In this document: positions 1 through 8,967 of the stretch, in pieces
Position numbering within the stretch: position 1 is the first letter of the stretch
Layout: each line of letters starts with the position of its first letter
NCBI RefSeq assembly: GCF_019977355.1
Contig: NZ_AP024655.1
Span: 4,092,001 to 4,156,000 of the forward strand
Source: Arthrobacter sp. NicSoilB8
GTDB lineage: Bacteria; Actinomycetota; Actinomycetes; Actinomycetales; Micrococcaceae
Direction of reading: 5' to 3'
Length of the DNA stretch: 64,000 bases
Notes under the pieces: model-generated
The model's input: the letters and a program-made list of their open reading frames with translations, nothing else
Databases searched by the model: none
What the model was told of the DNA's origin: nothing
Position numbers and translations under genes: made by a program

Positions 1-403
1 CGGCTTCCGGCGCGCGGGACCGGCTGAGGTATTCCGCCAGCCAGGCCGCGGCGTCCGGCAGAACGGCGACACGTTCGGCCCCGATGGCGGCGGCCAACTC
101 CCACAGCCCGTCCCCGTCATCCCTCAGGCCGACCAGCACAGCAGGCGTCCTCCGCCGGAGTGGCAACTCGCGGATATCGCTGCCAACCAGGACGGCCAGC
201 GCGGCGTCCCAGAACGGTGCGGCATCGGACACGTCCTGCACCGTCCGCAGCTGTCCCCCGGCCGCGGCGACAATGCGCTCCACCTCATTGCGCAGCACAT
301 CGACCCCGGTGACGAGCAACGTTTCCGGGGTTTCCCCAGGAATCCATGGCCCCGGCTCCCGCGCGGACGGCGAACCTGGACCTGGTTGCTGGTGCCTGTT
401 CAT
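1..403 (-). CDS. ssd: Septum site-determining protein Ssd-like, N-terminal part (cut by window edge)
   Basis: The reverse strand reads without a stop from an ATG at 403 to the window edge (about 134 residues), with text such as ETPETLLVTGVDVLRNEVER and AAAWLAEYLSRS. It resembles the N-terminal pseudo-receiver domain of actinobacterial Ssd/CpaE-like proteins (Rv3660c type), whose missing C-terminal part would be a MinD/ParA-like ATPase linked to septum placement and tad pilus loci. The assignment rests on this partial match plus conserved downstream order with the Rv3660c region. It is divergent from the polymerase gene, with 135 bp between the starts. Confidence 0.6.
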   Translation of the reverse strand, partial: MNRHQQPGPGSPSAREPGPWIPGETPETLLVTGVDVLRNEVERIVAAAGGQLRTVQDVSDAAPFWDAALAVLVGSDIRELPLRRRTPAVLVGLRDDGDGLWELAAAIGAERVAVLPDAAAWLAEYLSRSRAPEA

Positions 404-538
404 GCTGCCACTGTGCCCGCGCCGGAAACGCAACGTAAGCGCCGTCGTCGGCTATGTGGAAAAGCCGGAGGGGATTCCTGCGGCCGCCGGCGCCAGACGC
501 GCACAGACCACGCCCCGGAGCAGGGCAGAATTGACCCT

Positions 539-2269
539 ATGTACCTGCTGCTCGCCGCCCACGCCGATGGCGCGGTCCTCCAGGAACTCACGGCGGATGG
601 CGTCCCCGAACCGTCCAATCCGGAACCCCGCGTGGTCAGCGTCGGGGACCTGGCCGGCGTCGTGCGCGGGCTCGAGGAGCGGCACCCGCGCTGGATCTGG
701 CACCGCACCCAGGACTGGTACCCCGCACTGCTGCGCGCCGGGGTGGAGCTCGAGCGCTGCTACGACCTCACGCTGTGCGGTTCGATCCTGGCCCACTCGG
801 AGTTCACCGCCCACACCGGCTACGCCCAGGCGGCGGAAAAACTGACGCAGGACGACGAGCTGAACCAGCCGCCGCGGGCCCTGCAGCCCCCACCCCCGCC
901 GCCCGAACAGGGCGCGCTTTTCGATGCCCCGGCCCCCGGCCGGCATCCCGGCCGGTCCCTTGAGGCTCTTCGCGCCGAGTATGCCGCCCAGCAGGAGGCG
1001 CTTCGCCAGGCGGGCACGGCCTCCGCCGCTCCCGCCGCCGCTGACGCCACCCGGCGGCAGCGGCTCCAGCTGCTGCTCGCCGCGGAATCCGCCGGAGCCA
1101 TGATCGCCGCCGAAATGCAACACACCGGCGTCCCGTGGCGGGCGGAACTGCACGAGCAGATTCTCTCGGAACAGCTCGGACCCCGCCCGGCTCCGGGCCA
1201 GCGGCCGGCCAAACTCGAGTCGCTCACGGCCGAACTGCGGCAGCGGCTGCAGTCACCGGTGCTGAACCCCGATTCTCCGCAGGAGCTCATGCGCGCCCTG
1301 CACCGCAACGGCATCGAGGTGAAGACCACCCGCCAATGGGAACTGAAGGAATCCAGCCATCCCGCGATCGAGCCGCTGCTGGCCTACAAAAAGCTGGCCC
1401 GCCTCCACACGGCCAACGGCTGGACGTGGCTTGATACATGGGTGAAGGACGGCAGGTTCCAGCCCGAGTACGTGGTGGGCGGCGTGGTGTCCGGACGGTG
1501 GGCGTCCCGGGGCGGCGGGGCGCTGCAGATCCCGCGCCAGGTCCGCGGGGCGGTCCACGCCGATCCCGGCCACAAGCTGATCGTCGCCGACGCCTCCCAG
1601 CTGGAACCCCGGGTGCTCGTGGCGCTTGCGCAGGATTCCAAGATGGCCGAGGCCGCCCGGGACAAGGACCTCTACGCCGGCATCGCCGCACAGGGCTTCG
1701 GCGGCGACCGGGCCAAAGCCAAGGTGGCCCTCCTCGGCGCCATCTACGGGGCGACCACGGGCGAGTCCGGCCGGCTGATGCCCCAGCTCGCCCGCACCTA
1801 TCCGCGTGCCGTGGGCTTTGTCGAGCAGGCCGCCCGCGACGGCGAGGCCGGCAGGACCGTCACCTCACGCCTGGGCCGGAGCAGCCCGCCCCCGTCGGAG
1901 CGCTGGCTCCAGAGTCAGCACTCCACCACAGCGGAGGAACAGCGCCGGGCAGACTCGATCGCCCGCTCGCGCGGCCGCTTCACCCGCAACTTCGTGGTGC
2001 AGGGCTCGGCCGCCGACTGGGCGGCGTGCTGGCTGGCGGAACTCCGACGGCGGTTGCGCGCCATGCGGGCGGACGGCGCGGCCGCGGGTCGGCTCGTATT
2101 CTTCCTGCACGACGAAGTCATGGTGCACTGCCCCGAAGGCGCCGTCGACGACTGCATTCGGGCGATCGAGGACTCCGCAATTGCGGCCAAGGAACTGCTG
2201 TTTGGCCGCATACCCGTGGAATTTCCCGTCAGCGTGGCCGTAGTGGACTCCTACGATAACGCCAAGTGA
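539..2269 (+). CDS. Bifunctional 3'-5' exonuclease/DNA polymerase, PolA-like
   Basis: Family A DNA polymerase-like protein of 576 residues from the ATG at 539 (MYLLLAAHADG); the frame stays open further upstream, but that part is low-complexity and reads as non-coding. Polymerase motif A (DASQLEPR) is near residue 349, the motif B region with an IYG near 401, and motif C (LHDE) near 522. The N-terminal 120 residues look like a degenerate exonuclease domain, followed by a Pro/Ala-rich linker. At under 600 residues it is much shorter than PolA, so it is the separate actinobacterial family rather than the main DNA polymerase I. Its cellular role is not well defined; repair or gap filling is inference. 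Confidence 0.88.
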   Translation: MYLLLAAHADGAVLQELTADGVPEPSNPEPRVVSVGDLAGVVRGLEERHPRWIWHRTQDWYPALLRAGVELERCYDLTLCGSILAHSEFTAHTGYAQAAEKLTQDDELNQPPRALQPPPPPPEQGALFDAPAPGRHPGRSLEALRAEYAAQQEALRQAGTASAAPAAADATRRQRLQLLLAAESAGAMIAAEMQHTGVPWRAELHEQILSEQLGPRPAPGQRPAKLESLTAELRQRLQSPVLNPDSPQELMRALHRNGIEVKTTRQWELKESSHPAIEPLLAYKKLARLHTANGWTWLDTWVKDGRFQPEYVVGGVVSGRWASRGGGALQIPRQVRGAVHADPGHKLIVADASQLEPRVLVALAQDSKMAEAARDKDLYAGIAAQGFGGDRAKAKVALLGAIYGATTGESGRLMPQLARTYPRAVGFVEQAARDGEAGRTVTSRLGRSSPPPSERWLQSQHSTTAEEQRRADSIARSRGRFTRNFVVQGSAADWAACWLAELRRRLRAMRADGAAAGRLVFFLHDEVMVHCPEGAVDDCIRAIEDSAIAAKELLFGRIPVEFPVSVAVVDSYDNAK

Positions 2270-2413
2270 GTGACCTCGGTCACCATCTGTAACGTACCCG
2301 TCGGTAGCGTTGTGTGGCCCCCGTCACCGGGCTAGGCTCGAAAAAGGCCGGCAAAGTTCCCGTCAGTTCCGCCGGCCATTGCAACGACGCAAGGAAATTG
2401 GGGAGGCAGCGGT

Positions 2414-2731
2414 TTGGCTGGCACTTTTGAGATCGCACAAGCTGGAGACAAGGCATATTTCTTCAGGCTGACGGCAGCGGACGGCACGGTTGTGGCCGTT
2501 TCCCCGCTGTTCAGTTCCATCAAAGGCGCGGCGGCGGGCATCACCGCCGTGCGCGAGAACGCCGCGACCGGCCTGGTGGTGGATCGGTCCGGCACACATC
2601 GGAGCTCCGCTACCAAGCAGGGAGCACGGGCGATTGCTCCCTCGCAGGGCAACAGACTCGGCGGCAGCGGCCTGGCAGGCAGCGGCTTGGCCGGCAGCAG
2701 TCTGGCAGGCAGCGTCGCGGCGGCCGGCTAG
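2414..2731 (+). CDS. DUF1508 (YegP-like) protein with pentapeptide tail
   Basis: Protein of 105 residues starting at TTG 2414, chosen because GGGGAGG lies 8-9 bases upstream. Residues 1-58 match the DUF1508/YegP fold (GTFEIAQAGDKAYFFRL..., with a core of the type SSIKGAAAGITAVRENA). The last 25 residues are a 15-bp tandem repeat coding GSGLA, GSGLA, GSSLA, GSVAA. A paralogue lies at 31721-32029. YegP-type proteins are small proteins of unknown function, sometimes stress-induced. It converges on the NUDIX gene. Confidence 0.8.
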   Translation: MAGTFEIAQAGDKAYFFRLTAADGTVVAVSPLFSSIKGAAAGITAVRENAATGLVVDRSGTHRSSATKQGARAIAPSQGNRLGGSGLAGSGLAGSSLAGSVAAAG

Positions 2732-2780
2732 CCGGAAGGCCGGCTAGCGGTACAGCAGGAAGGCCGGCGTCGTGCCGGTC

Positions 2781-3461
2781 TCAGACATCGATCCCGTACA
2801 GCCGCTCGCGGTCCCAGGGAACCGCCCAGCCCAGCTGGTCAAAAAGCTGGTTCAGGATCATGCCGGTAAACCCCCACACCACCACGCCGTTGACGGTGAA
2901 TGCGGGGCTGTGGAATGTCTGGCCGGCCCGGCTGACCGTCGCCATGACCCGGTTGTCCGGGTCCAGCAGGTCCCGGACCGGAACGCGGAACACCTGGGCC
3001 GATTCGCCGTAATCCACCACCCGGACCGGCGACTGGGAGGCCCACCAGGCCAGGACCGGGGTGACCAGGAAATTCCCCCGGGGCAGTGCGAGTTCAGGCA
3101 TGACCCCGAGCACGTTCACGCCCGCCGGGTTCAGGCCCGTTTCCTCTTCCGCCTCGCGCAGGGCCGCGGCAATCACGGACTCGCCGGGGTCTATGCCGCC
3201 GCCGGGAAAGGCCACTTGTCCGGGATGGTCGTCCAGGGTCTGTGCCCGCTGCAGCAGCAGGACGTCCAGATCTGCGGGAGCCAGCAACTTCTCGGACACC
3301 GCCGGGACGTTGTCCAGCGCGCCAAAGAGCATGAGCACCGCGGCCTTACGGACGCGTTCGCCGGGTTCGACGGCGAGTTCCCGCCAGCGCGGATCCGGCG
3401 CCGGCGCGGTGCCCGCCGCCACCGCGGCGACGAGATCGATCAGGTCCTGGCGCGCGGTCAC
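2781..3461 (-). CDS. CoA pyrophosphatase-type NUDIX hydrolase
   Basis: NUDIX hydrolase of 226 residues from GTG 3461. The GTG overlaps the nth stop as GTGA, so translation is probably coupled; the longer frame runs inside nth and is not used. The text [21 protein letters not shown] (positions 68-88, here split as LLLQRAQTL and [12 protein letters not shown]) is the extra signature of the CoA-diphosphatase subfamily, followed directly by the Nudix box with REAEEETGL at about 102-110. Expected reaction: hydrolysis of CoA or its derivatives to 3',5'-ADP and 4'-phosphopantetheine. The gene is the counterpart of Rv3672c, which sits beside nth in Mycobacterium. Confidence 0.88.
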   Translation of the reverse strand: MTARQDLIDLVAAVAAGTAPAPDPRWRELAVEPGERVRKAAVLMLFGALDNVPAVSEKLLAPADLDVLLLQRAQTLDDHPGQVAFPGGGIDPGESVIAAALREAEEETGLNPAGVNVLGVMPELALPRGNFLVTPVLAWWASQSPVRVVDYGESAQVFRVPVRDLLDPDNRVMATVSRAGQTFHSPAFTVNGVVVWGFTGMILNQLFDQLGWAVPWDRERLYGIDV

Positions 3462-4285
3462 CGCGGCTTCCTCTGCGATTCCATCCTGATTTCGGCCGCA
3501 CGGTGCGTCTCGGCCTGCAGCTTCGCGAGCAGCTCCTCCTGCCCCGGCGCGAGCTCGTACTTCAAGAGCTTCCTGGCCTTCTCCGGGTCGGTCTCGCCCA
3601 TCCCGTAGCTGGGACACCAGTTGGCCACGGCGCAGGCGCCGCAGGCGGGCTTGCGCGAGTGACAGACGCGGCGGCCGTGGAAGACGACGCGGTGCGAGAG
3701 CATGGTCCAGTCCTTGGGCTCGAACAGCTCGGCGACGTCCGACTCGATCCGGACCGGATCATCCGACTCCGTCCAGCCGAAACGCCGGGCCAGGCGGCCG
3801 AAGTGGGTGTCCACGGTGATACCCGGGACGCCGAAGGCATTGCCCAGCACGACGTTCGCGGTTTTCCGCCCGACGCCGGGCAGCGTCACCAGGTCTTCCA
3901 GCCGTCCCGGCACCTCGCCGTCGTACTCGTCCACCAGCCGGTTGCACAGCGCCAGGAGGTTTCTGGACTTGGCGCGGAAGAAACCGGTGGGTTTGATGAT
4001 GGCTTCGAGCTCGGCCGGCTCCGCCTCCGCCATCCGCCTCGCATCCGGGTAGCGCGCGAACAGCAGGGGCGTGATCTGGTTGACCAGCACGTCCGTGGTC
4101 TGGGCGGACAGCACGGTAGCCACCACGAGTTCGAAGGGGCTGCGGAAATCCAGCTCCGCGTGGGCATACGGGTACTGCTCCGCGAGTGCCCGGTTGATCC
4201 GGCGGGCGCGGCGCTTGAGCGCCAGGAGGGACTCCCCCGGCGCCGGGGCGGTCCCGGGCTTGGTGCTGCCGGATTCCACGGTCAC
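3458..4285 (-). CDS. nth: Endonuclease III
   Basis: Base-excision-repair DNA glycosylase/AP lyase of 275 residues, GTG start at 4285. The helix-hairpin-helix LPGVGRKTA (135-143) carries catalytic Lys141, and VDTHFGR carries catalytic Asp159. The [4Fe-4S] loop Cys208-x6-Cys215-x2-Cys218-x5-Cys224 is intact. It removes oxidised pyrimidines. The C-terminal 45 residues extend beyond the E. coli enzyme, as is common in actinobacteria. It is first of a two-gene unit with the NUDIX hydrolase (GTGA overlap). Confidence 0.97.
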   Translation of the reverse strand: MTVESGSTKPGTAPAPGESLLALKRRARRINRALAEQYPYAHAELDFRSPFELVVATVLSAQTTDVLVNQITPLLFARYPDARRMAEAEPAELEAIIKPTGFFRAKSRNLLALCNRLVDEYDGEVPGRLEDLVTLPGVGRKTANVVLGNAFGVPGITVDTHFGRLARRFGWTESDDPVRIESDVAELFEPKDWTMLSHRVVFHGRRVCHSRKPACGACAVANWCPSYGMGETDPEKARKLLKYELAPGQEELLAKLQAETHRAAEIRMESQRKPR

Positions 4286-4294
4286 GGGGCCCGG

Positions 4295-5791
4295 CTAACC
4301 GCGCTCGATGTTGCTAAGATCCCGCAGCACGCCGAGTCGTCCGTCGGTGTGCTGGACCAGGAATGAGGTGCCGCGGTCCTCGAGGGCAAGGACCCAGCCG
4401 CCGGGTTCAATGACGAACGCCGGAGCCCCGGTGCGCTCGTCGACGGCGGTGCGCGGCTGTGCGACGGCGAACCAGAAGGCCTCGTGGACGGGGTGGACGT
4501 CGTCCTCCGCGGGCCGGCTGGCGGGGTCGACGGTGGCGCCGATGGGCTCGTGCGCGCGAACCTGCTCCTGGGGCCGGACCTGGGGGTTGACCGTGGTGGG
4601 GGCGCTCCCGCCGGAGGCCGCCGGGACGTCGGCGGCGCGGGTCTGCTCGGCTCCCGGGGAACCCGCGGCGGGCGCGGTGGCGGCGGAGTGGGTCTGTTCC
4701 GCGGCCGAGGCCGCAGCGGCAGCAGGGGCAGCGGCTGCGGCAGGCACTTCGGCAGCCTGGGTCTGTTCCGCGGCGGGCGCCGCGGCGGACCGGGCAGGTT
4801 CCGCAGACGGAGCCGGTTCCCCTGACGGTGCCGGTTCCCCGGCGGACGGAGCCGACGTCGACGGCGCGGACGGTGCCGGCGCGGCGGGGCTGGAAGCGGC
4901 GGGGCTAGAAGCGGCGGGGCTAGAAGCGGCGGCGGCCGGCACAACACCGGAAAGCCGGGTCTCCGGCGCACTGGCGGCAGCACTCCCCGGCGCCGCGGCG
5001 GGCGCTGCGCCCGCTGCAGCTGCGCCCGCCGCTGCTACGGCCGACGCTGCTCCGGCCGACGCTGCTCCGGAGGGTGACACGGCGGGTGATGCCGCCGGCG
5101 CGGCGGCCTGGCCGCCGGTGGCCGGACGCTTGGCCCAGCCGGCCTTGGCTGCATCCGCGGAGTCCTTGCCCGGTTTGGGCTGCTTCGGAGCTTTGGGCGC
5201 ACGGGGCTTTTGCACCGGGACAACAGCTTCCCGGGCCACCACGTGGGCAGGCGTTTCCTCCCGGCCGAGGAAGTCGCCGGCGAAGAACGGGATCCAGCGG
5301 GCCAGCACCGTGGCCGCGAAGAGCCCTGCGGCGCCAAGGAGGGCTATCAGCATGCTCGGCACGAACGCCCCGGCGGCGGCGAGGAAGAAGAAGGCCAGCG
5401 TGAAGGACGCCACGACGGATGCGAACTGGTCGACCGACAGGGATCCGATCCGGATCCTCGTCGCCGGGCTCAGGCGGCGTGCCACGAACAAGGCGGTCAC
5501 GATGAGCGGCAGCACGATGCCCAGGCCCAGGAAGAACAGGCTGCCCAGGTTCCAGAGGTTGTAGGCGAAGGCAAACATCGGAATCAGGGAGGCGATGAAG
5601 AGAAACAGGGTTGAGCCGAAGACGGTGAGGTCACGGATGGTGAAGGGACCGAGGACGGCCTCGTTCTTCTTCGCGGTCTTCTTGTCCACGGTGAAGCGTG
5701 GCGCGTCGCCGAACCCTGCGGGCCCGGGCTGAGCCGTTCCGCCCTGGCGTTGGGCGGGCGCCCGGAGTTGCCCGTTGTCTTGCTCGTTCAT
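4295..5791 (-). CDS. Four-TM membrane protein with long Ala/Pro-rich linker and conserved C-terminal domain
   Basis: Not a family I can name. The ATG at 5791 is chosen because AAGGAGA lies 7 bases upstream. The 498-residue protein has a charged N-terminus, four predicted membrane spans (about 58-78, 82-103, 122-142, 144-165), a long low-complexity Ala/Pro/Ser linker (about 205-430) and a compact C-terminal domain with WVLALEDRGTSFLVQHTDGR and ending LSNIERG. The linker contains a 15-bp tandem repeat (ASSPA units, around 4874-4935). It ends 10 bp upstream of the nth start, so the two are probably cotranscribed. The linker suggests a tether between the membrane and a cytoplasmic domain. Confidence 0.72.
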   Translation of the reverse strand: MNEQDNGQLRAPAQRQGGTAQPGPAGFGDAPRFTVDKKTAKKNEAVLGPFTIRDLTVFGSTLFLFIASLIPMFAFAYNLWNLGSLFFLGLGIVLPLIVTALFVARRLSPATRIRIGSLSVDQFASVVASFTLAFFFLAAAGAFVPSMLIALLGAAGLFAATVLARWIPFFAGDFLGREETPAHVVAREAVVPVQKPRAPKAPKQPKPGKDSADAAKAGWAKRPATGGQAAAPAASPAVSPSGAASAGAASAVAAAGAAAAGAAPAAAPGSAAASAPETRLSGVVPAAAASSPAASSPAASSPAAPAPSAPSTSAPSAGEPAPSGEPAPSAEPARSAAAPAAEQTQAAEVPAAAAAPAAAAASAAEQTHSAATAPAAGSPGAEQTRAADVPAASGGSAPTTVNPQVRPQEQVRAHEPIGATVDPASRPAEDDVHPVHEAFWFAVAQPRTAVDERTGAPAFVIEPGGWVLALEDRGTSFLVQHTDGRLGVLRDLSNIERG

Positions 5792-6221
5792 TCCGTATCT
5801 CCTTAGCATGGCGGCACTCTGGACAGTGCCGTCTAACGGCAGGCAAGAACGGGACCGCCAGCGGGTCCCGCCGCCTCCATCGGATGTCACAACTTGATTT
5901 CAGCCTAGCCAAGTGGCTGGCCGATCACTAGCTGACAAGCCGAGGGCGGACACAGCAGAATTCTTTGGGTTTTCTTCGACCCCGGGCGCGCACGGACCGC
6001 CCTCCGCACCGCCCGCCAAACCACTCGTCGCTTAACAAACACCGCTCACGGCGCTCTTTGTGACGGGGCGCACGTTTGGTCGGACCCTCGTATTAGTGTT
6101 TATTGCAGAACAGCTCGCGGTACTGCCGTGATCTGCCGCCGCCCGACGCCGCGCATGCGGCCCGGCGCGGAGGCACCACGAACGTCCGCGCAGCACGGAT
6201 CGATGAATGATGAGGTTCACC
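5792..6221. other. 430-bp divergent intergenic region upstream of acs
   Basis: No convincing ORF was seen between the membrane protein and acs, which are divergent. It contains AT-richer DNA around 5940-5970 and 6090-6105 and the CRP-like site described separately. The acs promoter should lie here. Confidence 0.6.
6059..6074 (+). promoter_or_regulatory. CRP-like binding site upstream of acs
   Basis: TGTGA, six bases (CGGGGC), then GCACG: 8 of 10 matches to the CRP consensus TGTGA-N6-TCACA. TATTAG at 6091-6096 or TATTGC at 6101-6106 could serve as the -10, which would place the site centre about 37-46 bp upstream of transcription start, a class II-like position. The window also encodes the CRP regulator, and acs is a known CRP target in other bacteria. 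Binding here is inferred. Confidence 0.4.
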
Positions 6222-8228
6222 ATGTCCCAGCAGACTCCCGGTTCCACGGCAATGCAGTCGCCCCAGGGCGATGCCTTCGAAAACCTGTCCCAGGAGAACC
6301 GCCGCTTCGCGCCGTCGGCCGAGTTCGCCGCGAACGCCGTGGTCACCGCCGGCGAGTATGCCGAGGCCGACGCCGACCATCCCGCCTTTTGGGCGAAGCA
6401 GGCCCGCGAGCTCCTGAGCTGGTCCAAGGACTTCACCCAGGCGCTGGATTGGTCCAACCCGCCGTTCGCGAAGTGGTTCGTCGGCGGGGAGGTCAACGCC
6501 GCGTACAACGCCCTGGACCGCCACGTCGAGGCTGGCAACGGGGACCGGGTGGCCATCTACTTCGAGGGCGAGCCCGGCGACACCCGCGCCTACACCTACG
6601 CCCAGCTCACCGAGGAAGTGAAGAAGGCCGCGAACGCCTTCGAGTCCTTGGGCGTGGCCAAGGGCGACCGCGTCGCCGTGTACCTGCCCATGATTCCCGA
6701 GGCCGTCATCACCCTGCTGGCCTGCGCGAGGATCGGCGCGATCCATTCCGTGGTCTTCGGCGGCTTCTCCGCCGAAGCCCTGCGGTCCCGGATCGACGAC
6801 GCCGAGGCCAAACTCGTCGTCACGGCCGACGGCACCTACCGCCGCGGCAAGCCCAGCTCGCTTAAGCACGCCGTCGACGACGCGTTGTCCCACGACGGTC
6901 ACACCGTCCAGAACGTCGTCGTGGTCAAGCGCAACGGCCAGGACGTGGACTGGCACGAGGGCCGGGACCACTGGTGGGCCGACACCGTCGGGACGGCCTC
7001 CGCCGAGCACACCGCCGTCGGCCACGACTCCGAACACCCGCTTTTCATCCTCTACACCTCCGGCACCACCGGCAAGCCCAAAGGCATCCTGCACACCACC
7101 GGCGGCTACCTCACCCAGGGCGCCTACACGCACAAGGCGGTCTTCGACCTGCACCCGGAGACGGACGTCTACTGGTGCACCGCCGACGTCGGCTGGATCA
7201 CCGGGCACTCCTACGTCGCCTACGCCCCGCTCATCAACGGCGCCACCCAGGTCATGTACGAGGGCACCCCGGACTCCCCGCACCAGGGACGCTGGTGGGA
7301 GATCGTGGAGAAGTACAAGGTCTCCATCCTCTACACCGCCCCCACTGCCATCCGCACCTTCATGAAGTGGGGCAAGGAGATCCCGGCCAAGTCCGACCTC
7401 TCCTCGATCCGGGTCCTGGGCTCGGTGGGCGAACCCATCAACCCGGAAGCCTGGATGTGGTACCGCGAAGTCATCGGCGGTGACAGCGGCCGGAAGGAAA
7501 CCCCGGCGCCGATCGTGGACACCTGGTGGCAGACCGAAACCGGGGCGCAGATGATCGCCCCGCTGCCCGGCGTCACGGCCACCAAGCCCGGCTCGGCCCA
7601 GGTCCCGCTGCCCGGCATCGCCGTGGACGTCGTGGACGAACTCGGCGAGTCCGTGCCCAACGGTTCCGGCGGCTACCTCGTCATCCGCGAACCCTGGCCC
7701 GCCATGCTTCGCGGCATCTGGGGGGACCCGGAACGGTTCAAGGAGACCTACTGGTCCCGCTTTGAGACCATGTACTTCGCCGGCGACGGCGCCAAGAAGG
7801 ACGAGGACGGCGACATCTGGCTCCTGGGCCGTGTCGATGACGTCATGAATGTCTCCGGCCACCGCCTGTCCACCGCGGAAATCGAATCCGCGCTCGTCTC
7901 CCACCCGGCCGTCGCCGAAGCCGCCGTCGTGGGCGCCGCGGACGAGACCACCGGCCAGGCCGTCGTGGCCTTCGTCATCCTGCGTGGGGACGCCGTGGAC
8001 ACCGGCGAGGCCATCGTCGCCGAACTCCGCAACCACGTCGGCAAGGAGATCGGCCCGATCGCCAAGCCCAAGACCATCCTGGTGGTGCCGGAACTGCCCA
8101 AGACCCGCTCCGGCAAGATCATGCGCCGCCTGCTCAAGGACGTCGCCGAAGGCCGCGAGGTCGGCGACGCCACGACTCTCGCCGACAACACCGTCATGAC
8201 CCAGATCGCGCAGTCACTGAAGAAATAG
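6222..8228 (+). CDS. acs: Acetyl-CoA synthetase
   Basis: AMP-forming acetate-CoA ligase of 668 residues, activating acetate to acetyl-CoA via acetyl-AMP in the cytoplasm. The start at 6222 (MSQQTPG) has TGATGAGG about 6 bases upstream; an in-frame ATG at 6207 is the alternative. The adenylation motif [11 protein letters not shown] is at about 278-288, and the C-terminal [11 protein letters not shown] motif holds the catalytic lysine near 630 that is acetylated by Pat-type enzymes in this family. Length is standard. The gene is monocistronic, with a divergent neighbour upstream. Confidence 0.97.
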   Translation: MSQQTPGSTAMQSPQGDAFENLSQENRRFAPSAEFAANAVVTAGEYAEADADHPAFWAKQARELLSWSKDFTQALDWSNPPFAKWFVGGEVNAAYNALDRHVEAGNGDRVAIYFEGEPGDTRAYTYAQLTEEVKKAANAFESLGVAKGDRVAVYLPMIPEAVITLLACARIGAIHSVVFGGFSAEALRSRIDDAEAKLVVTADGTYRRGKPSSLKHAVDDALSHDGHTVQNVVVVKRNGQDVDWHEGRDHWWADTVGTASAEHTAVGHDSEHPLFILYTSGTTGKPKGILHTTGGYLTQGAYTHKAVFDLHPETDVYWCTADVGWITGHSYVAYAPLINGATQVMYEGTPDSPHQGRWWEIVEKYKVSILYTAPTAIRTFMKWGKEIPAKSDLSSIRVLGSVGEPINPEAWMWYREVIGGDSGRKETPAPIVDTWWQTETGAQMIAPLPGVTATKPGSAQVPLPGIAVDVVDELGESVPNGSGGYLVIREPWPAMLRGIWGDPERFKETYWSRFETMYFAGDGAKKDEDGDIWLLGRVDDVMNVSGHRLSTAEIESALVSHPAVAEAAVVGAADETTGQAVVAFVILRGDAVDTGEAIVAELRNHVGKEIGPIAKPKTILVVPELPKTRSGKIMRRLLKDVAEGREVGDATTLADNTVMTQIAQSLKK

Positions 8229-8283
8229 CCTGACGAAATAGCCGGCAGAACGGCCCGCCGGCATGCTTGGAACCCGGCGCAGG

Positions 8284-8329
8284 GACGACGGCGGCGCTGC
8301 CCAATCCGGCGGGCCGCGCCGCCGTCGTC
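8284..8329 (+). terminator. Hairpin after acs with shared GACGACGGCGG core
   Basis: GACGACGGCGGCG (8284-8296) pairs perfectly with CGCCGCCGTCGTC (8317-8329) across a 20-nt loop. No clear T-run follows, so terminator activity is uncertain. The stem core is identical to those of the much stronger hairpins at 57479-57520 and 60476-60526. Confidence 0.5.
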
Positions 8330-8488
8330 GTTGAACCTGCCCCTCGGCACCGACGCCGCCGACACATCCGCAGGAACGAACGGCGCGGCAGAATCAAACC
8401 GGGTGGCTGTAACAACCGGCTGGCTTTAACAAACTGAGTGGCAGTAACGAACAGCGCAGGCGGGGCGCGGCGCGATAGATTTGCAGAC

Positions 8489-8965
8489 ATGACTGAAGCC
8501 ACCCCCGCCAGTGCTGCCGGCCGCGGCACCATCCTGGTTCTCAACGGACCCAATTTGAACCTACTCGGCAGCCGCGAACCCGAGAAGTACGGGACAGCGA
8601 CGCTCGCCGACGTCGAACAGCTCGCCAAAGACGCCGGTGCCGCGCACGGCCTGGACGTCGAGTGCTTCCAGTCCAACCATGAGGGGGCTCTCGTGGACGC
8701 CATCCACGCCGCGCGCGGGAAGGCGCTGGGAATCGTGCTCAACGCCGGCGCCTACACGCACACGTCGGTGGCCATCCGGGACGCCATATCCGCCGTTGCG
8801 CTGCCCACGGTCGAGGTGCACATCACCAATGTTCACGCCCGCGAGCCGTTCCGGCACCATTCCTACCTTTCGGACATTAGCAAGGCCGTGATCGCCGGCG
8901 CCGGGATCCTGGGCTACCGCTTCGCGGTGGAATACCTCGCCGGACTGCACACGGCCAAGGACTGA
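8489..8965 (+). CDS. aroQ: Type II 3-dehydroquinate dehydratase
   Basis: Shikimate-pathway enzyme of 158 residues converting 3-dehydroquinate to 3-dehydroshikimate. Signature [17 protein letters not shown] holds the catalytic Tyr, [16 protein letters not shown] the Asn, and [17 protein letters not shown] the His and Arg residues. The start MTEATPAS at 8489 fits the family; the frame is open upstream to 8438. Only 2 bases separate it from the DUF2332 gene. It stands outside any other aromatic biosynthesis genes. Confidence 0.95.
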   Translation: MTEATPASAAGRGTILVLNGPNLNLLGSREPEKYGTATLADVEQLAKDAGAAHGLDVECFQSNHEGALVDAIHAARGKALGIVLNAGAYTHTSVAIRDAISAVALPTVEVHITNVHAREPFRHHSYLSDISKAVIAGAGILGYRFAVEYLAGLHTAKD

Positions 8966-8967
8966 GC

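Noticed and set aside
6093..8036. 647-codon frame on the minus strand opposite acs
   Set aside because: Antisense shadow of a high-GC gene; acs has full family motifs, while this frame is Gly/Val/Arg low-information text.
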